The notes under the pieces are model-generated. The model had not been told where the DNA came from and made no database searches. It was given only the letters and a program-made list of their open reading frames with translations. A program made the position numbers and the translations under genes. Positions 1-5,460 of a stretch of DNA of 8,760 bases are shown here, piece by piece. Source of the stretch: CALNBC01 sp050945915. Lineage in GTDB: Bacteria; Bacillota; Clostridia; Christensenellales; CALWSW01. Within the stretch, counting starts at the first letter, position 1. The number at the start of each line of letters is the position of its first letter. The stretch covers positions 1 to 8,760 of the forward strand of contig JBMNTV010000067.1 in NCBI GenBank assembly GCA_050945915.1, read 5' to 3'.

Positions 1-99
1 CTCGCGGTAATCCGTGCCGACGAGCTCGCCATCGAAAGTAAAGATACAAGTTTTGCAACCTGTGGTTCCCTCGTCGATACCTACTAAGTACTTACCCAT
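1..99 (-). CDS. FGGY-family carbohydrate kinase, N-terminal fragment (cut by window edge)
   Basis: Only the first 33 codons are present; the gene runs off the left edge. The visible protein begins MGKYLVGIDEGTTGCKT, followed by a short beta-strand stretch and a FDGELVG turn. GIDxGTT is the first phosphate-binding (ATPase-fold) motif of FGGY kinases such as xylulokinase, glycerol kinase and LsrK, which phosphorylate sugars or polyols with ATP in the cytoplasm. The ATG start is supported by an AGGAGGG Shine-Dalgarno sequence at 106-112, six bases upstream. The gene lies 187 bases downstream of the DeoC-type aldolase on the same strand, so the two probably serve one pathway: phosphorylation, then aldol cleavage. 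The substrate-recognition part is outside the window, so xylulose, glycerol, autoinducer-2 or another substrate cannot be told apart. Family assignment is fairly firm; specificity is unknown. Confidence 0.85.
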   Translation of the reverse strand, partial: MGKYLVGIDEGTTGCKTCIFTFDGELVGTDYRE

Positions 100-141
100 T
101 TGTTTCCCTCCTGTTTTATTTGGAATAACGTATAAACCGCC

Positions 142-165
142 TGCAATAGTCTTCGCGACTGTGCA
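142..165 (-). other. Imperfect inverted repeat in the kinase leader
   Basis: The arms TGCA (142-145) and TGCA (162-165) enclose a second pair, AGTC (148-151) and GACT (157-160), around a short TTCGC loop. This could be a small RNA hairpin in the kinase leader or a protein-binding site, 43 to 66 bases before the kinase start codon. There is no T-run after it on the minus strand, so it does not look like a terminator. The arms are short and chance is a fair alternative. Confidence 0.3.
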
Positions 166-252
166 AACGAAACCGATTCAGTTTTTATAGGAGTAATGAG
201 TGGGTCGATCAGCGGGGTCTACCAGAGAGAGTCTATCAGTCAGGTGGATGGG

Positions 253-268
253 GATTGATGCATCTATC
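253..268. promoter_or_regulatory. Candidate operator palindrome at the kinase promoter
   Basis: A 16-base near-perfect palindrome, GATTGATGCATCTATC, has only one mismatched pair (positions 4 and 13), centred on ATGCAT. Read on the minus strand with its flank it gives ATGATAGATGCATCAAT. It overlaps the putative -10 box (266-271) and start point of the kinase promoter. The half-site ATGATA also forms the palindrome over the -10 box of the SorC-type regulator gene. Position and symmetry suggest a repressor site for that regulator; this is inference. Confidence 0.4.
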
Positions 269-295
269 ATAACGCATAACCCCCGCTCATGTCAC
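266..295 (-). promoter_or_regulatory. Putative promoter of the FGGY kinase gene
   Basis: On the minus strand GTGACA (-35, 290-295) and TATGAT (-10, 266-271) are separated by 18 bases; each box matches the sigma-A consensus at 5 of 6 positions. The -35 box lies over the stop codon and last codons of the aldolase gene. The predicted start near 259 leaves a leader of about 160 bases before the kinase ATG. The spacing is one base over the optimum, and the kinase may also be read through from the aldolase promoter because no terminator separates the two genes. Confidence 0.45.
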
Positions 296-1015
296 CTGTA
301 AATTGTAAGGGGGTACCAGGCCGATGGCGCGCATGTCGTCGATGGCTTCGATAATCTCGGGGGCGGCACGGGTGCCGATGAGATCCGCTCCTGCGAGCAG
401 GAAGGCATAGGCGTTCTGGGGCCTGGGGAACTTGACGCCGGAGACCTTCAGGCCGAGATTGGAACCTTCGGCAGCCTTCTTCATCACCAGGAACTGCTTC
501 ATGCTGGGGCCGTCGAACTGACCGGAAGCGGTCTTCACATAATCCAGTCCCACTTCGGCGATCATCTGGGTGACGCGGGTGATTTCGTCGTCCGTCAGGA
601 AGCAGACTTCAATGATGCCCTTGGTCAGAGCGCCCTGGGCGGCTTCCTTAAAGGCGTGCAGCTCTTCCTTGATCACGTCCCACTTGCCGTCCCGAATGGC
701 GCCGACGTTCAAGCACATATCCACCGCGGTGCAGCCCAGACGGACCGCTTCTTCGGTCTCAAAGGCTTTGACGGCGGGGGTGCCGCTGCCCCAGGCAAAG
801 TTGATGCCGCAAGCGGGGTGAATGTCCGTCCCGGCGAGCTCTTCCTTCACCACCGGAATCCAGAAAGGCGAGGAAACGTAAAAAGCGGCGCAGTTGTACT
901 TCTTCGCTTCGGCGCAGCCGTTGCGGACGTTTTTCTCGGTGCTGTTTTTGGGCAGAATCGCATAGTCAAACAGCTTGCCCAGGTTATCCCGGTTGTACTT
1001 GGAAAGATCTACCAT
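287..1015 (-). CDS. deoC: DeoC-family class I aldolase (deoxyribose-phosphate aldolase-like)
   Basis: Cytoplasmic TIM-barrel aldolase of 242 residues. DeoC enzymes form a Schiff base with a lysine and cleave 2-deoxyribose 5-phosphate to glyceraldehyde 3-phosphate and acetaldehyde; related members act on other phosphorylated sugars. Visible active-site motifs are VDMCLNVGA (Asp99, matching the DM.xNxGA motif), DYVKTASG (Lys161, the Schiff-base lysine) and LKVSGVK (Lys190, the second lysine of VKxSGG), followed by GADLIGTRA, the phosphate-binding end. The second-lysine motif departs from the usual KASGGI, and the Schiff-base motif reads KTASG instead of KTSTG, so the true substrate may not be deoxyribose phosphate. 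The start at 1015 is chosen over an ATG at 1075 because AGGAGG (1025-1030) sits nine bases before it, and the extra 20 residues are unlike the family. It is flanked by an FGGY kinase and a divergent SorC-type regulator. Confidence 0.85.
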   Translation of the reverse strand: MVDLSKYNRDNLGKLFDYAILPKNSTEKNVRNGCAEAKKYNCAAFYVSSPFWIPVVKEELAGTDIHPACGINFAWGSGTPAVKAFETEEAVRLGCTAVDMCLNVGAIRDGKWDVIKEELHAFKEAAQGALTKGIIEVCFLTDDEITRVTQMIAEVGLDYVKTASGQFDGPSMKQFLVMKKAAEGSNLGLKVSGVKFPRPQNAYAFLLAGADLIGTRAAPEIIEAIDDMRAIGLVPPYNLQVT

Positions 1016-1091
1016 AAGAGAATTCCTCCTTAATGAATTTGCAAGGTTATGTAAACAAGGAACAGGAAAGCGCACGCATTATTACGCGGCT

Positions 1092-1134
1092 ACAATTGGT
1101 CAAAAGGAAATGAGAATTTGTGTGCGTCAATTGT
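1092..1134 (-). promoter_or_regulatory. Inverted ACAATTG pair in the aldolase leader
   Basis: ACAATTG at 1092-1098 and CAATTGT at 1128-1134 form 7-base inverted arms 29 bases apart. Both lie just downstream of the predicted aldolase transcription start (about 1143), a usual place for a repressor roadblock site; they could also pair in RNA. SorC-family regulators often use such inverted sites, but no binding is shown. The CAATTG core is itself a palindrome, which raises the chance of coincidence. Confidence 0.3.
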
Positions 1135-1149
1135 CCGGATTTTAACTAC

Positions 1150-1178
1150 ACTATACATGCATACGCGTCTGATGTCAA
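1150..1178 (-). promoter_or_regulatory. Sigma-A promoter of the aldolase gene
   Basis: On the minus strand TTGACA (-35, 1173-1178, perfect) and TATAGT (-10, 1150-1155, 5 of 6) are separated by exactly 17 bases. The predicted start near 1143 gives a leader of about 128 bases before the aldolase ATG. Such a near-consensus promoter needs a repressor to be controlled, which fits the divergent SorC-type gene. Confidence 0.75.
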
Positions 1179-1351
1179 GCACAAGAATGGGGCTGAAAAG
1201 TGCATCGCATCAGGGGAAAACTTTGCACCAGTACGCTGCCTGGACGGGTACCCACGGCGCAAATAAATGCGGAGGTTTTTCAATAGGAAGCGGGTGGGGG
1301 TTCATGATTTTTTGGAGTGCAGAAAATGATGAATGGGCAGGCGGAAAGGTT

Positions 1352-1378
1352 TTGCATATGATTTCGATATGATATAAT
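1352..1378 (+). promoter_or_regulatory. Promoter of the SorC-type regulator gene
   Basis: A perfect TATAAT (-10) stands at 1373-1378. The best -35 is TTGCAT at 1352-1357 with a 15-base spacer, or TTTGCA one base upstream with 16, both weaker than consensus. The predicted start near 1385 gives a leader of about 34 bases. The -10 box is buried in the palindrome at 1369-1383, suggesting autoregulation. Confidence 0.6.
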
Positions 1379-1383
1379 ATCAT
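1369..1383. promoter_or_regulatory. Perfect palindrome over the regulator's -10 box (candidate operator)
   Basis: ATGATATAATATCAT is a perfect 7-base inverted repeat around one central base, and it contains the whole TATAAT box of the regulator promoter. A protein bound here would block RNA polymerase, so autorepression by the encoded SorC-type regulator is plausible. A related half-site, ATGATA, is found in the palindrome at the kinase promoter. A+T-rich -10 regions can be symmetric by chance. Confidence 0.45.
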
Positions 1384-1418
1384 TCATAACAAACGGGAAA
1401 GCGGGGGCTTTTTGTCAA

Positions 1419-2441
1419 ATGACGAAGAACTTCGACGCACTGGTCTACCGCGTGGCAAAGTATTATTATATCGAAAACTTGTCTCAAAACGATATCGCCC
1501 AAAGGGAGAATATTTCCCGCTCCAAGGTTTCCCGCATCCTGGAGCGCGCCCGGGCGTCCGGGATCGTGAAAATCGAAATCAAGGTTCCCACCAGCCTGAT
1601 GGTGGAGGAGCTTCAAAAACAGTTGCAACGCATTCTTCCGGTGCAGCGGGTGATCGTGGTGCCCGCTTCGGTTTCGGAATCGACGGAGGAAACCGAAGAG
1701 CAACTGATCATCGACGTTGCCAGCGTGGCCGCCGCCCACCTGCCGGGCATGCTTTCGGGGTGCAAGACCATCGGCATCGGCTGGGGGCGCACGGTGTACC
1801 ACATCGCGCCGCACCTTCCCTTTGTTCCGCTGGATCCGGAGCGGATGTTCGTTCCCCTGGTGGGGAACATGACCTTCCGGAACCGCTTTTTGCAGACCAG
1901 CATCAACGTCAGCCGCTTTGGCGAACGCTTCGGCGGCCAGACCTATTACCTGAACATCTCCAGCGCGCCCGGCCCGATGGGCAGGCGGTCTGAGGCGGAG
2001 GTGTACAATATCCGCCAGATCAAAGAATACTGGGACCAGCTGGACGCCGCGATCTTCTCCCTGGGCGCGCCGCCGCTGGAAAACGAGATTTACCTCAAGG
2101 ACGAGATGACGATGGACATGTTCTCCGTCAACGACGTGGACCCGGAAAGCCGGGGGGAAATGCTTTCCCAGGTGTTTTTCTCGGACGGGCGGCCCAGCTG
2201 CCCCGTGGGCAAGGAGGAGGCGAGGGTGGTCGCCCTGCCTTTGGAAAGGCTGCGCACGGTGCCCTTCACCATGCTGATCGCCGCCGGGAACTACAAGGCA
2301 AAGCCGGTCTATTACGCCTGCAAAAACGGCTATGCAAAAACCCTGGTCATCGACCACCTGATGGCGGAGGAAATCCTGAAATTCGCCCAAGAGGAGGAAA
2401 AGGGGGCAAAAGGGCAAAGGAAGGGGCACAAAGAGGGATAG
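1419..2441 (+). CDS. SorC/DeoR-type sugar-binding transcriptional regulator
   Basis: Cytoplasmic DNA-binding regulator of 340 residues, the usual length for the SorC family (LsrR, CggR, B. subtilis DeoR). Residues about 10-50 form a helix-turn-helix, with LSQNDIAQRENISRSKVSR (21-39) as its core, followed by a short wing GIVKIEI (48-54). Residues about 60-322 form the effector domain, related to sugar-phosphate isomerase folds; typical pieces are TIGIGWGRT (117-125), SLGAPP (214-219) and the family's terminal pattern IAAGNYKAKPVYYACKNGY (287-305). Such proteins usually respond to a phosphorylated sugar. The ATG lies about 34 bases from the predicted transcription start; its only Shine-Dalgarno candidate is GGGGG at 1403-1407, 11 bases away, so translation may be weak. 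It is divergent to the aldolase and kinase genes, the likely targets. The last 16 residues are Lys/Glu/Gly-rich and not family-like. Confidence 0.9.
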   Translation: MTKNFDALVYRVAKYYYIENLSQNDIAQRENISRSKVSRILERARASGIVKIEIKVPTSLMVEELQKQLQRILPVQRVIVVPASVSESTEETEEQLIIDVASVAAAHLPGMLSGCKTIGIGWGRTVYHIAPHLPFVPLDPERMFVPLVGNMTFRNRFLQTSINVSRFGERFGGQTYYLNISSAPGPMGRRSEAEVYNIRQIKEYWDQLDAAIFSLGAPPLENEIYLKDEMTMDMFSVNDVDPESRGEMLSQVFFSDGRPSCPVGKEEARVVALPLERLRTVPFTMLIAAGNYKAKPVYYACKNGYAKTLVIDHLMAEEILKFAQEEEKGAKGQRKGHKEG

Positions 2442-2595
2442 CCTTTGGTTCTGAAGGCGACGCGCTTTGAATCGCCCGCAAAGCAAGTCAGCTGGATGGA
2501 AACCCTGTTTCCTCCTTTGGAAAGAAGCGAAAGGGAAAAACGCGCAGCGCAGGCGGACGATCCCGCCGCGCATGCCGCCATATCGAAGGACAAAG

Positions 2596-2626
2596 AAAAT
2601 CCCCGCAGCAATCAGGCGGGGATTTT
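2596..2626. terminator. Bidirectional intrinsic terminator between regulator and jag
   Basis: Perfect 11-base arms AAAATCCCCGC (2596-2606) and GCGGGGATTTT (2616-2626) enclose a 9-base loop. The A-run on one side and T-run on the other let it work in both directions. On the minus strand it lies four bases after the jag stop codon and continues into TTTTCTTTG, ending the rpmH operon. On the plus strand it ends transcripts of the regulator gene, 154 bases after its stop. Those 154 bases hold no gene that I can support. Confidence 0.88.
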
Positions 2627-2629
2627 GCT

Positions 2630-3538
2630 TCAGCCATCCTTTTTGATGGGATCGATGACCACCCTTCTGTTTGGCTCTTCGCCGGTGGAATGGGTGGTGA
2701 CAAAGGGGTTGCTCTGAAGTGTTGCGTGCAACACGCGGCGCTCATAGGGATTCATGGGTTCCAGGGTGACGGGTTTGCCGGTGCTGCGCACCTGGCCGGC
2801 GAGTTTTCTTGCCAGGCGGACGAGGGTGTCCTCCCGCCGGTTCCTGTAATTCTCGGTGTCCAGTACCACGCGGCGGTAACCCTCCCGCTTGCGGTTGACC
2901 ACCAGGCCGGTCAGGTACTGCAAAGAGTCCAAAGTTTCGCCCCTGTGGCCGATGAGGATGCCCATCGTGTCGCTTTCGATGTGGAATTTCAGGGCTTCAG
3001 GGGTGTCCGCAAAGCCGATGCCGCATTCGATGCCCATGCGCTCGAGCACGCCGAGCAGGAAATCCGCTCCCGGACATTCGGTTTCGCCGGGGACATAGGG
3101 GGTATACACCGTATCGTCCTTGGGGATGAAATGCTCGGTTTGTTTGCGGGCCTTGTGGCGGCCTTTTTTTTGCCGCTGCGGGGCAGCGGCGGGGGAATCC
3201 TCCGGATCGTCCACAAGGGAGGAAGGGCTGGGTTTCTTGGCCGGGACGCTCTTTTTTGCGTCCTGTTCGGCGGCGGGGCGTTCCTTCCGGGCCCGCTTGG
3301 CGCGCTTGGACTTGGGCTTTTTCTCGGCTTCTGGTTCGTCGGAAAGGTTCAAAGGTTTGGTGGTCAATCGGACGATATACGGCTTTGCGCCGATGCCCAG
3401 CAGGCCCTTCGTACCTTCCTGGATGGTCTCGATGCTCACCTCGTCGATGGAAACGCCCATCTCCATCAGCCCGCGGAAAATCGCTTCGTCGATGGATTTG
3501 CCCTTGGATTCAATCGTTCGCGGTATGAATTCAGTCAT
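2630..3538 (-). CDS. jag: RNA-binding protein Jag/KhpB (EloR)
   Basis: Cytoplasmic RNA-binding protein of 302 residues. Jag/KhpB pairs with KhpA and influences cell elongation and division in Gram-positive bacteria. Three parts are visible: a Jag-N domain (about 5-58, with KSIDEAI and GTKGLLGIG), a charged Lys/Arg/Pro/Glu-rich linker (about 62-145), then a KH domain (about 150-230) with the GxxG loop in ILIGHRGETL (195-203), and an R3H domain (about 235-298) with the signature Arg267-x3-His271 in NPYERRVLH. The linker accounts for the greater length compared with the shortest family members (just over 200 residues). The ATG overlaps the yidC stop codon (ATGA, 3535-3538), so translation is coupled; GGAG at 3544-3547 is five bases upstream. 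It is the last gene of the rpmH operon. Confidence 0.96.
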   Translation of the reverse strand: MTEFIPRTIESKGKSIDEAIFRGLMEMGVSIDEVSIETIQEGTKGLLGIGAKPYIVRLTTKPLNLSDEPEAEKKPKSKRAKRARKERPAAEQDAKKSVPAKKPSPSSLVDDPEDSPAAAPQRQKKGRHKARKQTEHFIPKDDTVYTPYVPGETECPGADFLLGVLERMGIECGIGFADTPEALKFHIESDTMGILIGHRGETLDSLQYLTGLVVNRKREGYRRVVLDTENYRNRREDTLVRLARKLAGQVRSTGKPVTLEPMNPYERRVLHATLQSNPFVTTHSTGEEPNRRVVIDPIKKDG

Positions 3539-4446
3539 TCTAGCTCCGCCTCCCCTTCAAATACGTAAGACTTGGCGGGATAGATCTTCTTGAGGATCAG
3601 CGTCAATACAATGGCGCAGAGGTTGCTGGTCATCCAGTAAACGGCGAACATAGCGTTGTAATTCAGGCAGATATAGCCCGAGAACAGCGCGATGAAGATG
3701 TTCATGCCCATGCCGCCGGTGTTGGGCATACCCTCGACGGGCTTGGGCCGATCCTTCTTCCTGCCCTGGGTGACGAAGGACTGCAGCAGCACAAAGGCTG
3801 CCGAAAGCACGGGCAGGATGAACCAGCCGTTTTTGTAACCCTCGTACTGGGCGGCGACGGGTTGCATGACGGTAGTGTACTTGGCGCCGCCGTTTTCCGC
3901 CGCGGCCTTCAGACTGGCCATTTCTTCTTCCGTGAAGAACTGGGCGATATTGTCAAGCGGGATCTTGGAGAAATTCTCTCCGGAAGGGATGACGTCCGCA
4001 AGGCCGGAGTCGGGGGACCAGATGTTGTTGATCCACAGCCAGGAATTGTCGGAAATGTCGTAATCCCCGGCTTCCGCCTGTAGGTAGATGTTGCATGTGG
4101 AAACATTGCCCCAGGTGGTCATGGCGTCCAGGAAGATGATGAAAAGTGGCAGGGTCAAAAGCAAAGGCAGGCAGCCTTTGAGCATGCTGATGCCGTGTTT
4201 GCGGTTGAACTCGCCGATTTTTTTCTGCATGACCTGGGGGTTGCCGGCGTATTTCTTCTGGATGCGCGCAATATAGGGCTGCGCGGCGGTCTGTTTCTGC
4301 AGGGCCTTTCTGGAGACGATGTCCAGCGGGGACATGATGATCCGCAAAAGTACGGTGAAAGCCACCACCGTCAGTACAGGGTACTGAAGCCAGTTGTTAA
4401 AGGCCATCATCAACTGATAGACCAGTTTGCCTAAAGCGTTAAACAA
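3535..4446 (-). CDS. yidC: Membrane protein insertase YidC/Oxa1 family
   Basis: Polytopic membrane protein of 303 residues that inserts and folds membrane proteins, with or after SecYEG. Hydrophobic segments lie at about 22-41, 91-110, 207-224, 246-262 and 265-287, the five-helix Oxa1/YidC core of Gram-positive types. Arg35 in LLRIIMSPLD matches the groove arginine of TM1. Residues 42-90 form the charged cytoplasmic C1 loop (QKQ, RIQKKY, KKIGEFNRKHGI). There is no lipoprotein signal or large N-terminal periplasmic domain. The start is the TTG at 4446, because GGAGG at 4455-4459 is eight bases upstream; an in-frame ATG at 4611 would add 55 residues lying inside yidD and unlike any YidC. The loop between TM2 and TM3 (about 112-206) is long and acidic. 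The stop overlaps the jag start; yidD ends 32 bases upstream. Confidence 0.95.
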   Translation of the reverse strand: MFNALGKLVYQLMMAFNNWLQYPVLTVVAFTVLLRIIMSPLDIVSRKALQKQTAAQPYIARIQKKYAGNPQVMQKKIGEFNRKHGISMLKGCLPLLLTLPLFIIFLDAMTTWGNVSTCNIYLQAEAGDYDISDNSWLWINNIWSPDSGLADVIPSGENFSKIPLDNIAQFFTEEEMASLKAAAENGGAKYTTVMQPVAAQYEGYKNGWFILPVLSAAFVLLQSFVTQGRKKDRPKPVEGMPNTGGMGMNIFIALFSGYICLNYNAMFAVYWMTSNLCAIVLTLILKKIYPAKSYVFEGEAELE

Positions 4447-4454
4447 GGCGTTAT

Positions 4455-4459
4455 CCTCC
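4455..4459 (-). promoter_or_regulatory. Ribosome binding site fixing the TTG start of yidC
   Basis: GGAGG on the minus strand lies eight bases before the TTG at 4446-4444, which begins the protein just before its first membrane helix. There is no ATG with a comparable site nearby. This decides the yidC start. Confidence 0.8.
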
Positions 4460-4478
4460 GTATCGTCGAATGCGCGCG

Positions 4479-4838
4479 CTATCCTTCGCGGGCGCAGGGT
4501 TGGCTCTTCGGCCGGTGCGCGGTTGCGCCAGTGTCGCGCTTTGGGGAAGGGTTCCGTTTTCCCCGCACGCCAAGGGGTGAAAACAACAAGAAGTGGAGTT
4601 CCGGCGTCCATTTTCCCACGGGCGGGACGGGGTCATACCCCCCCTTACAAAAGGGATTGCAGCGAAGGACGCGCCAAATCGAAAGCAAAAGTCCCTTCAA
4701 GGCGCCGTGGCGTTGCAGAGCTTTCAGCGCATAGCCGGAGCAGGATGGCCGGAAGCGGCAGGAAGGCGGGGTGAAGGGAGAAATGCGCCGCTTGTAAAAC
4801 CGAATGGGCGCGAGGAGCAGTTCTTTTGCGGGTTTCAT
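4479..4838 (-). CDS. yidD: Membrane protein insertion efficiency factor YidD
   Basis: Small cytoplasmic, membrane-associated protein that assists YidC-dependent membrane protein insertion. The YidD core is clear: FYKRRISPFTPPSCRFRPSC (14-33), SGYALKALQRHGALKG (34-49), then the WRVLRCNPFCKGGYDPVP block (55-72). The three family cysteines Cys27, Cys33 and Cys60/Cys64 are kept, and an amphipathic start (MKPAKELLLAPIRFYKR) precedes them. The ATG at 4838 overlaps the rnpA stop (ATGA, 4835-4838) and has no good Shine-Dalgarno sequence, only an A-run, so it is likely coupled to rnpA translation. An ATG 12 codons earlier (4874) lies inside rnpA and is less likely. At 119 residues it is longer than the usual 70-90; residues after about 75 are a non-conserved, basic, low-complexity tail. 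Confidence 0.95.
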   Translation of the reverse strand: MKPAKELLLAPIRFYKRRISPFTPPSCRFRPSCSGYALKALQRHGALKGLLLSIWRVLRCNPFCKGGYDPVPPVGKWTPELHFLLFSPLGVRGKRNPSPKRDTGATAHRPKSQPCAREG

Positions 4839-5203
4839 TTTTTTTCGGCCGGGGAAGGTCGGTCGGCATTGCAATAAAGGCCCGCTTTTTTCAATAAGTA
4901 GGTGACGGTGCGCAAAAGGGAGGCGAAGGACTCGTCCTTTGCCTCGCTCCTTGCGATGAAAATCAGGTCATATCCCGGTTTGACATATGGAAGTTGGCGG
5001 GCAAAGGCCTCGCGAAAGCGTCGTTTGACCCTGTTTCTGACGACGGCGTTGCCCACCTTCTTGCCCACAGCAAAACCCACGCGCACACTTTTGTGGCGGG
5101 CAGTGCAGTACACAAGGGCAGCGCCGCGCGCACCGACGGATTTCCCCCTGCGGTACACGCGGTTAAACTCCTTGTTCTTCTTTAAAGAGTATGATCGGTC
5201 CAA
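4835..5203 (-). CDS. rnpA: Ribonuclease P protein component
   Basis: Basic 122-residue protein that binds the RNase P RNA and helps it cleave the 5' leader of precursor tRNAs. Family marks are RSYSLKKNKEFNRVYRRGKS (3-22), VGFAVGKKVGNAVVRNR (42-58) and the RNR signature RNRVKRRFREAF (56-67), followed by GYDLIFIAR (77-85). Length is normal for the family. It begins with TTG (5203-5201); the next residues align with the common MxRSYxLKKNxEF start and no ATG is available. The Shine-Dalgarno sequence is weak (only AGG near 5213-5218), so translation may depend on rpmH, which ends 24 bases upstream. The stop overlaps the yidD start by four bases. Confidence 0.96.
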   Translation of the reverse strand: MDRSYSLKKNKEFNRVYRRGKSVGARGAALVYCTARHKSVRVGFAVGKKVGNAVVRNRVKRRFREAFARQLPYVKPGYDLIFIARSEAKDESFASLLRTVTYLLKKAGLYCNADRPSPAEKK

Positions 5204-5227
5204 GGGAAGCCTGATTTCTGCCTGCTT

Positions 5228-5362
5228 TTAGACGGTCAGGCGTCTGCGCCCCTTAGCGCGGCGGCGGCGGAGAACGTTGCGGCCGTCGCTGGTCTTCATC
5301 CTCTGGCGGAAGCCGTGGACTTTCTTTCTCTGTCTTTTCTTAGGCTGATAAGTTCGGAGCAT
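5228..5362 (-). CDS. rpmH: 50S ribosomal protein L34
   Basis: A 44-residue, very basic protein of the large ribosomal subunit. The sequence reads MLRTYQPKKRQRKKVHGFRQ, then RMKTSDGRNVLRRRRAKGR and RRLTV, closely matching the L34 pattern (TYQPxxRxRxxxHGFRxRMxTxxGRxVLxxRRxKGRxxLxV). The ATG at 5362 is preceded by GAGG about 10 bases upstream. It is the first gene of the rnpA-yidD-yidC-jag operon, under a very strong promoter. In many bacteria dnaA lies next to it, divergently; here ispE takes that place. Confidence 0.98.
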   Translation of the reverse strand: MLRTYQPKKRQRKKVHGFRQRMKTSDGRNVLRRRRAKGRRRLTV

Positions 5363-5393
5363 GGTGAAAATACCTCGCAATATTTAGTATAGA

Positions 5394-5408
5394 GCCGGCA
5401 AATCCGGC
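5394..5408 (-). other. Small hairpin in the rpmH leader
   Basis: GCCGG (5394-5398) and CCGGC (5404-5408) form a perfect five-pair G+C stem with a five-base loop. It lies in the rpmH leader about 30 bases before the start codon, upstream of the ribosome binding site. There is no T-run after it, so it is not an obvious terminator. It may stabilise the leader or affect translation. Confidence 0.4.
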
Positions 5409-5424
5409 GGGAACGCCTGTCAAC

Positions 5425-5460
5425 TGGCGCGAAGCACCCGTTTTTGGGCAGGTTGCGCCA
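5425..5460 (-). other. Larger hairpin in the rpmH leader
   Basis: TGGCGC (5425-5430) and GCGCCA (5455-5460) form a perfect six-base outer stem; inside it CCC (5437-5439) and GGG (5446-5448) can form a second short helix around a GTTTTT loop. It lies about 22 to 57 bases after the predicted transcription start. I do not recognise a known riboswitch or ribosomal-protein leader motif. Confidence 0.4.

Larger units (their letters stand above)
1016..1418. other. Divergent regulatory region between aldolase and regulator genes
   Basis: This 403-base stretch has no convincing gene. It holds the aldolase ribosome binding site (AGGAGG, 1025-1030), an inverted ACAATTG pair (1092-1134), the aldolase promoter (1150-1178) and the regulator promoter (1352-1378). 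Between the two promoters (1179-1351) I see only short symmetric bits: GGGTACCC at 1246-1253, and GTGCA/TGCAC at 1200-1204 and 1224-1228. ATGAT occurs repeatedly from about 1303 to 1383. It is visibly more A+T-rich than the genes on either side. Confidence 0.7.

Noticed and set aside
161..176. Possible catabolite-repression (cre) site TGCAAACGAAACCG
   Set aside because: Only the left half resembles the consensus; the right half lacks the closing CA and symmetry.
1118..1372. 84-codon open frame on the plus strand between the aldolase and regulator genes
   Set aside because: It starts at TTG, lies across both divergent promoters, has no convincing ribosome binding site and its translation resembles no family known to me.
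2464..2484. GCTTTG/CAAAGC hairpin after the regulator gene as a terminator
   Set aside because: Six-base stem with a nine-base loop and no T-run on either strand; the hairpin at 2596-2626 is far better.
1380..2573. 397-codon open frame on the minus strand opposite the SorC-type gene
   Set aside because: Antisense to a well-supported regulator gene, with His/Arg/Gly-rich low-complexity translation and no plausible start signals; it would also cross the regulator promoter.
2690..3568. 292-codon open frame on the plus strand opposite jag
   Set aside because: Shadow of the jag reading frame; no domain and no ribosome binding site.
4447..4611. Longer YidC starting at an ATG at 4611
   Set aside because: The added 55 residues lie inside yidD, are basic and non-hydrophobic, and the TTG at 4446 has a strong GGAGG eight bases upstream.
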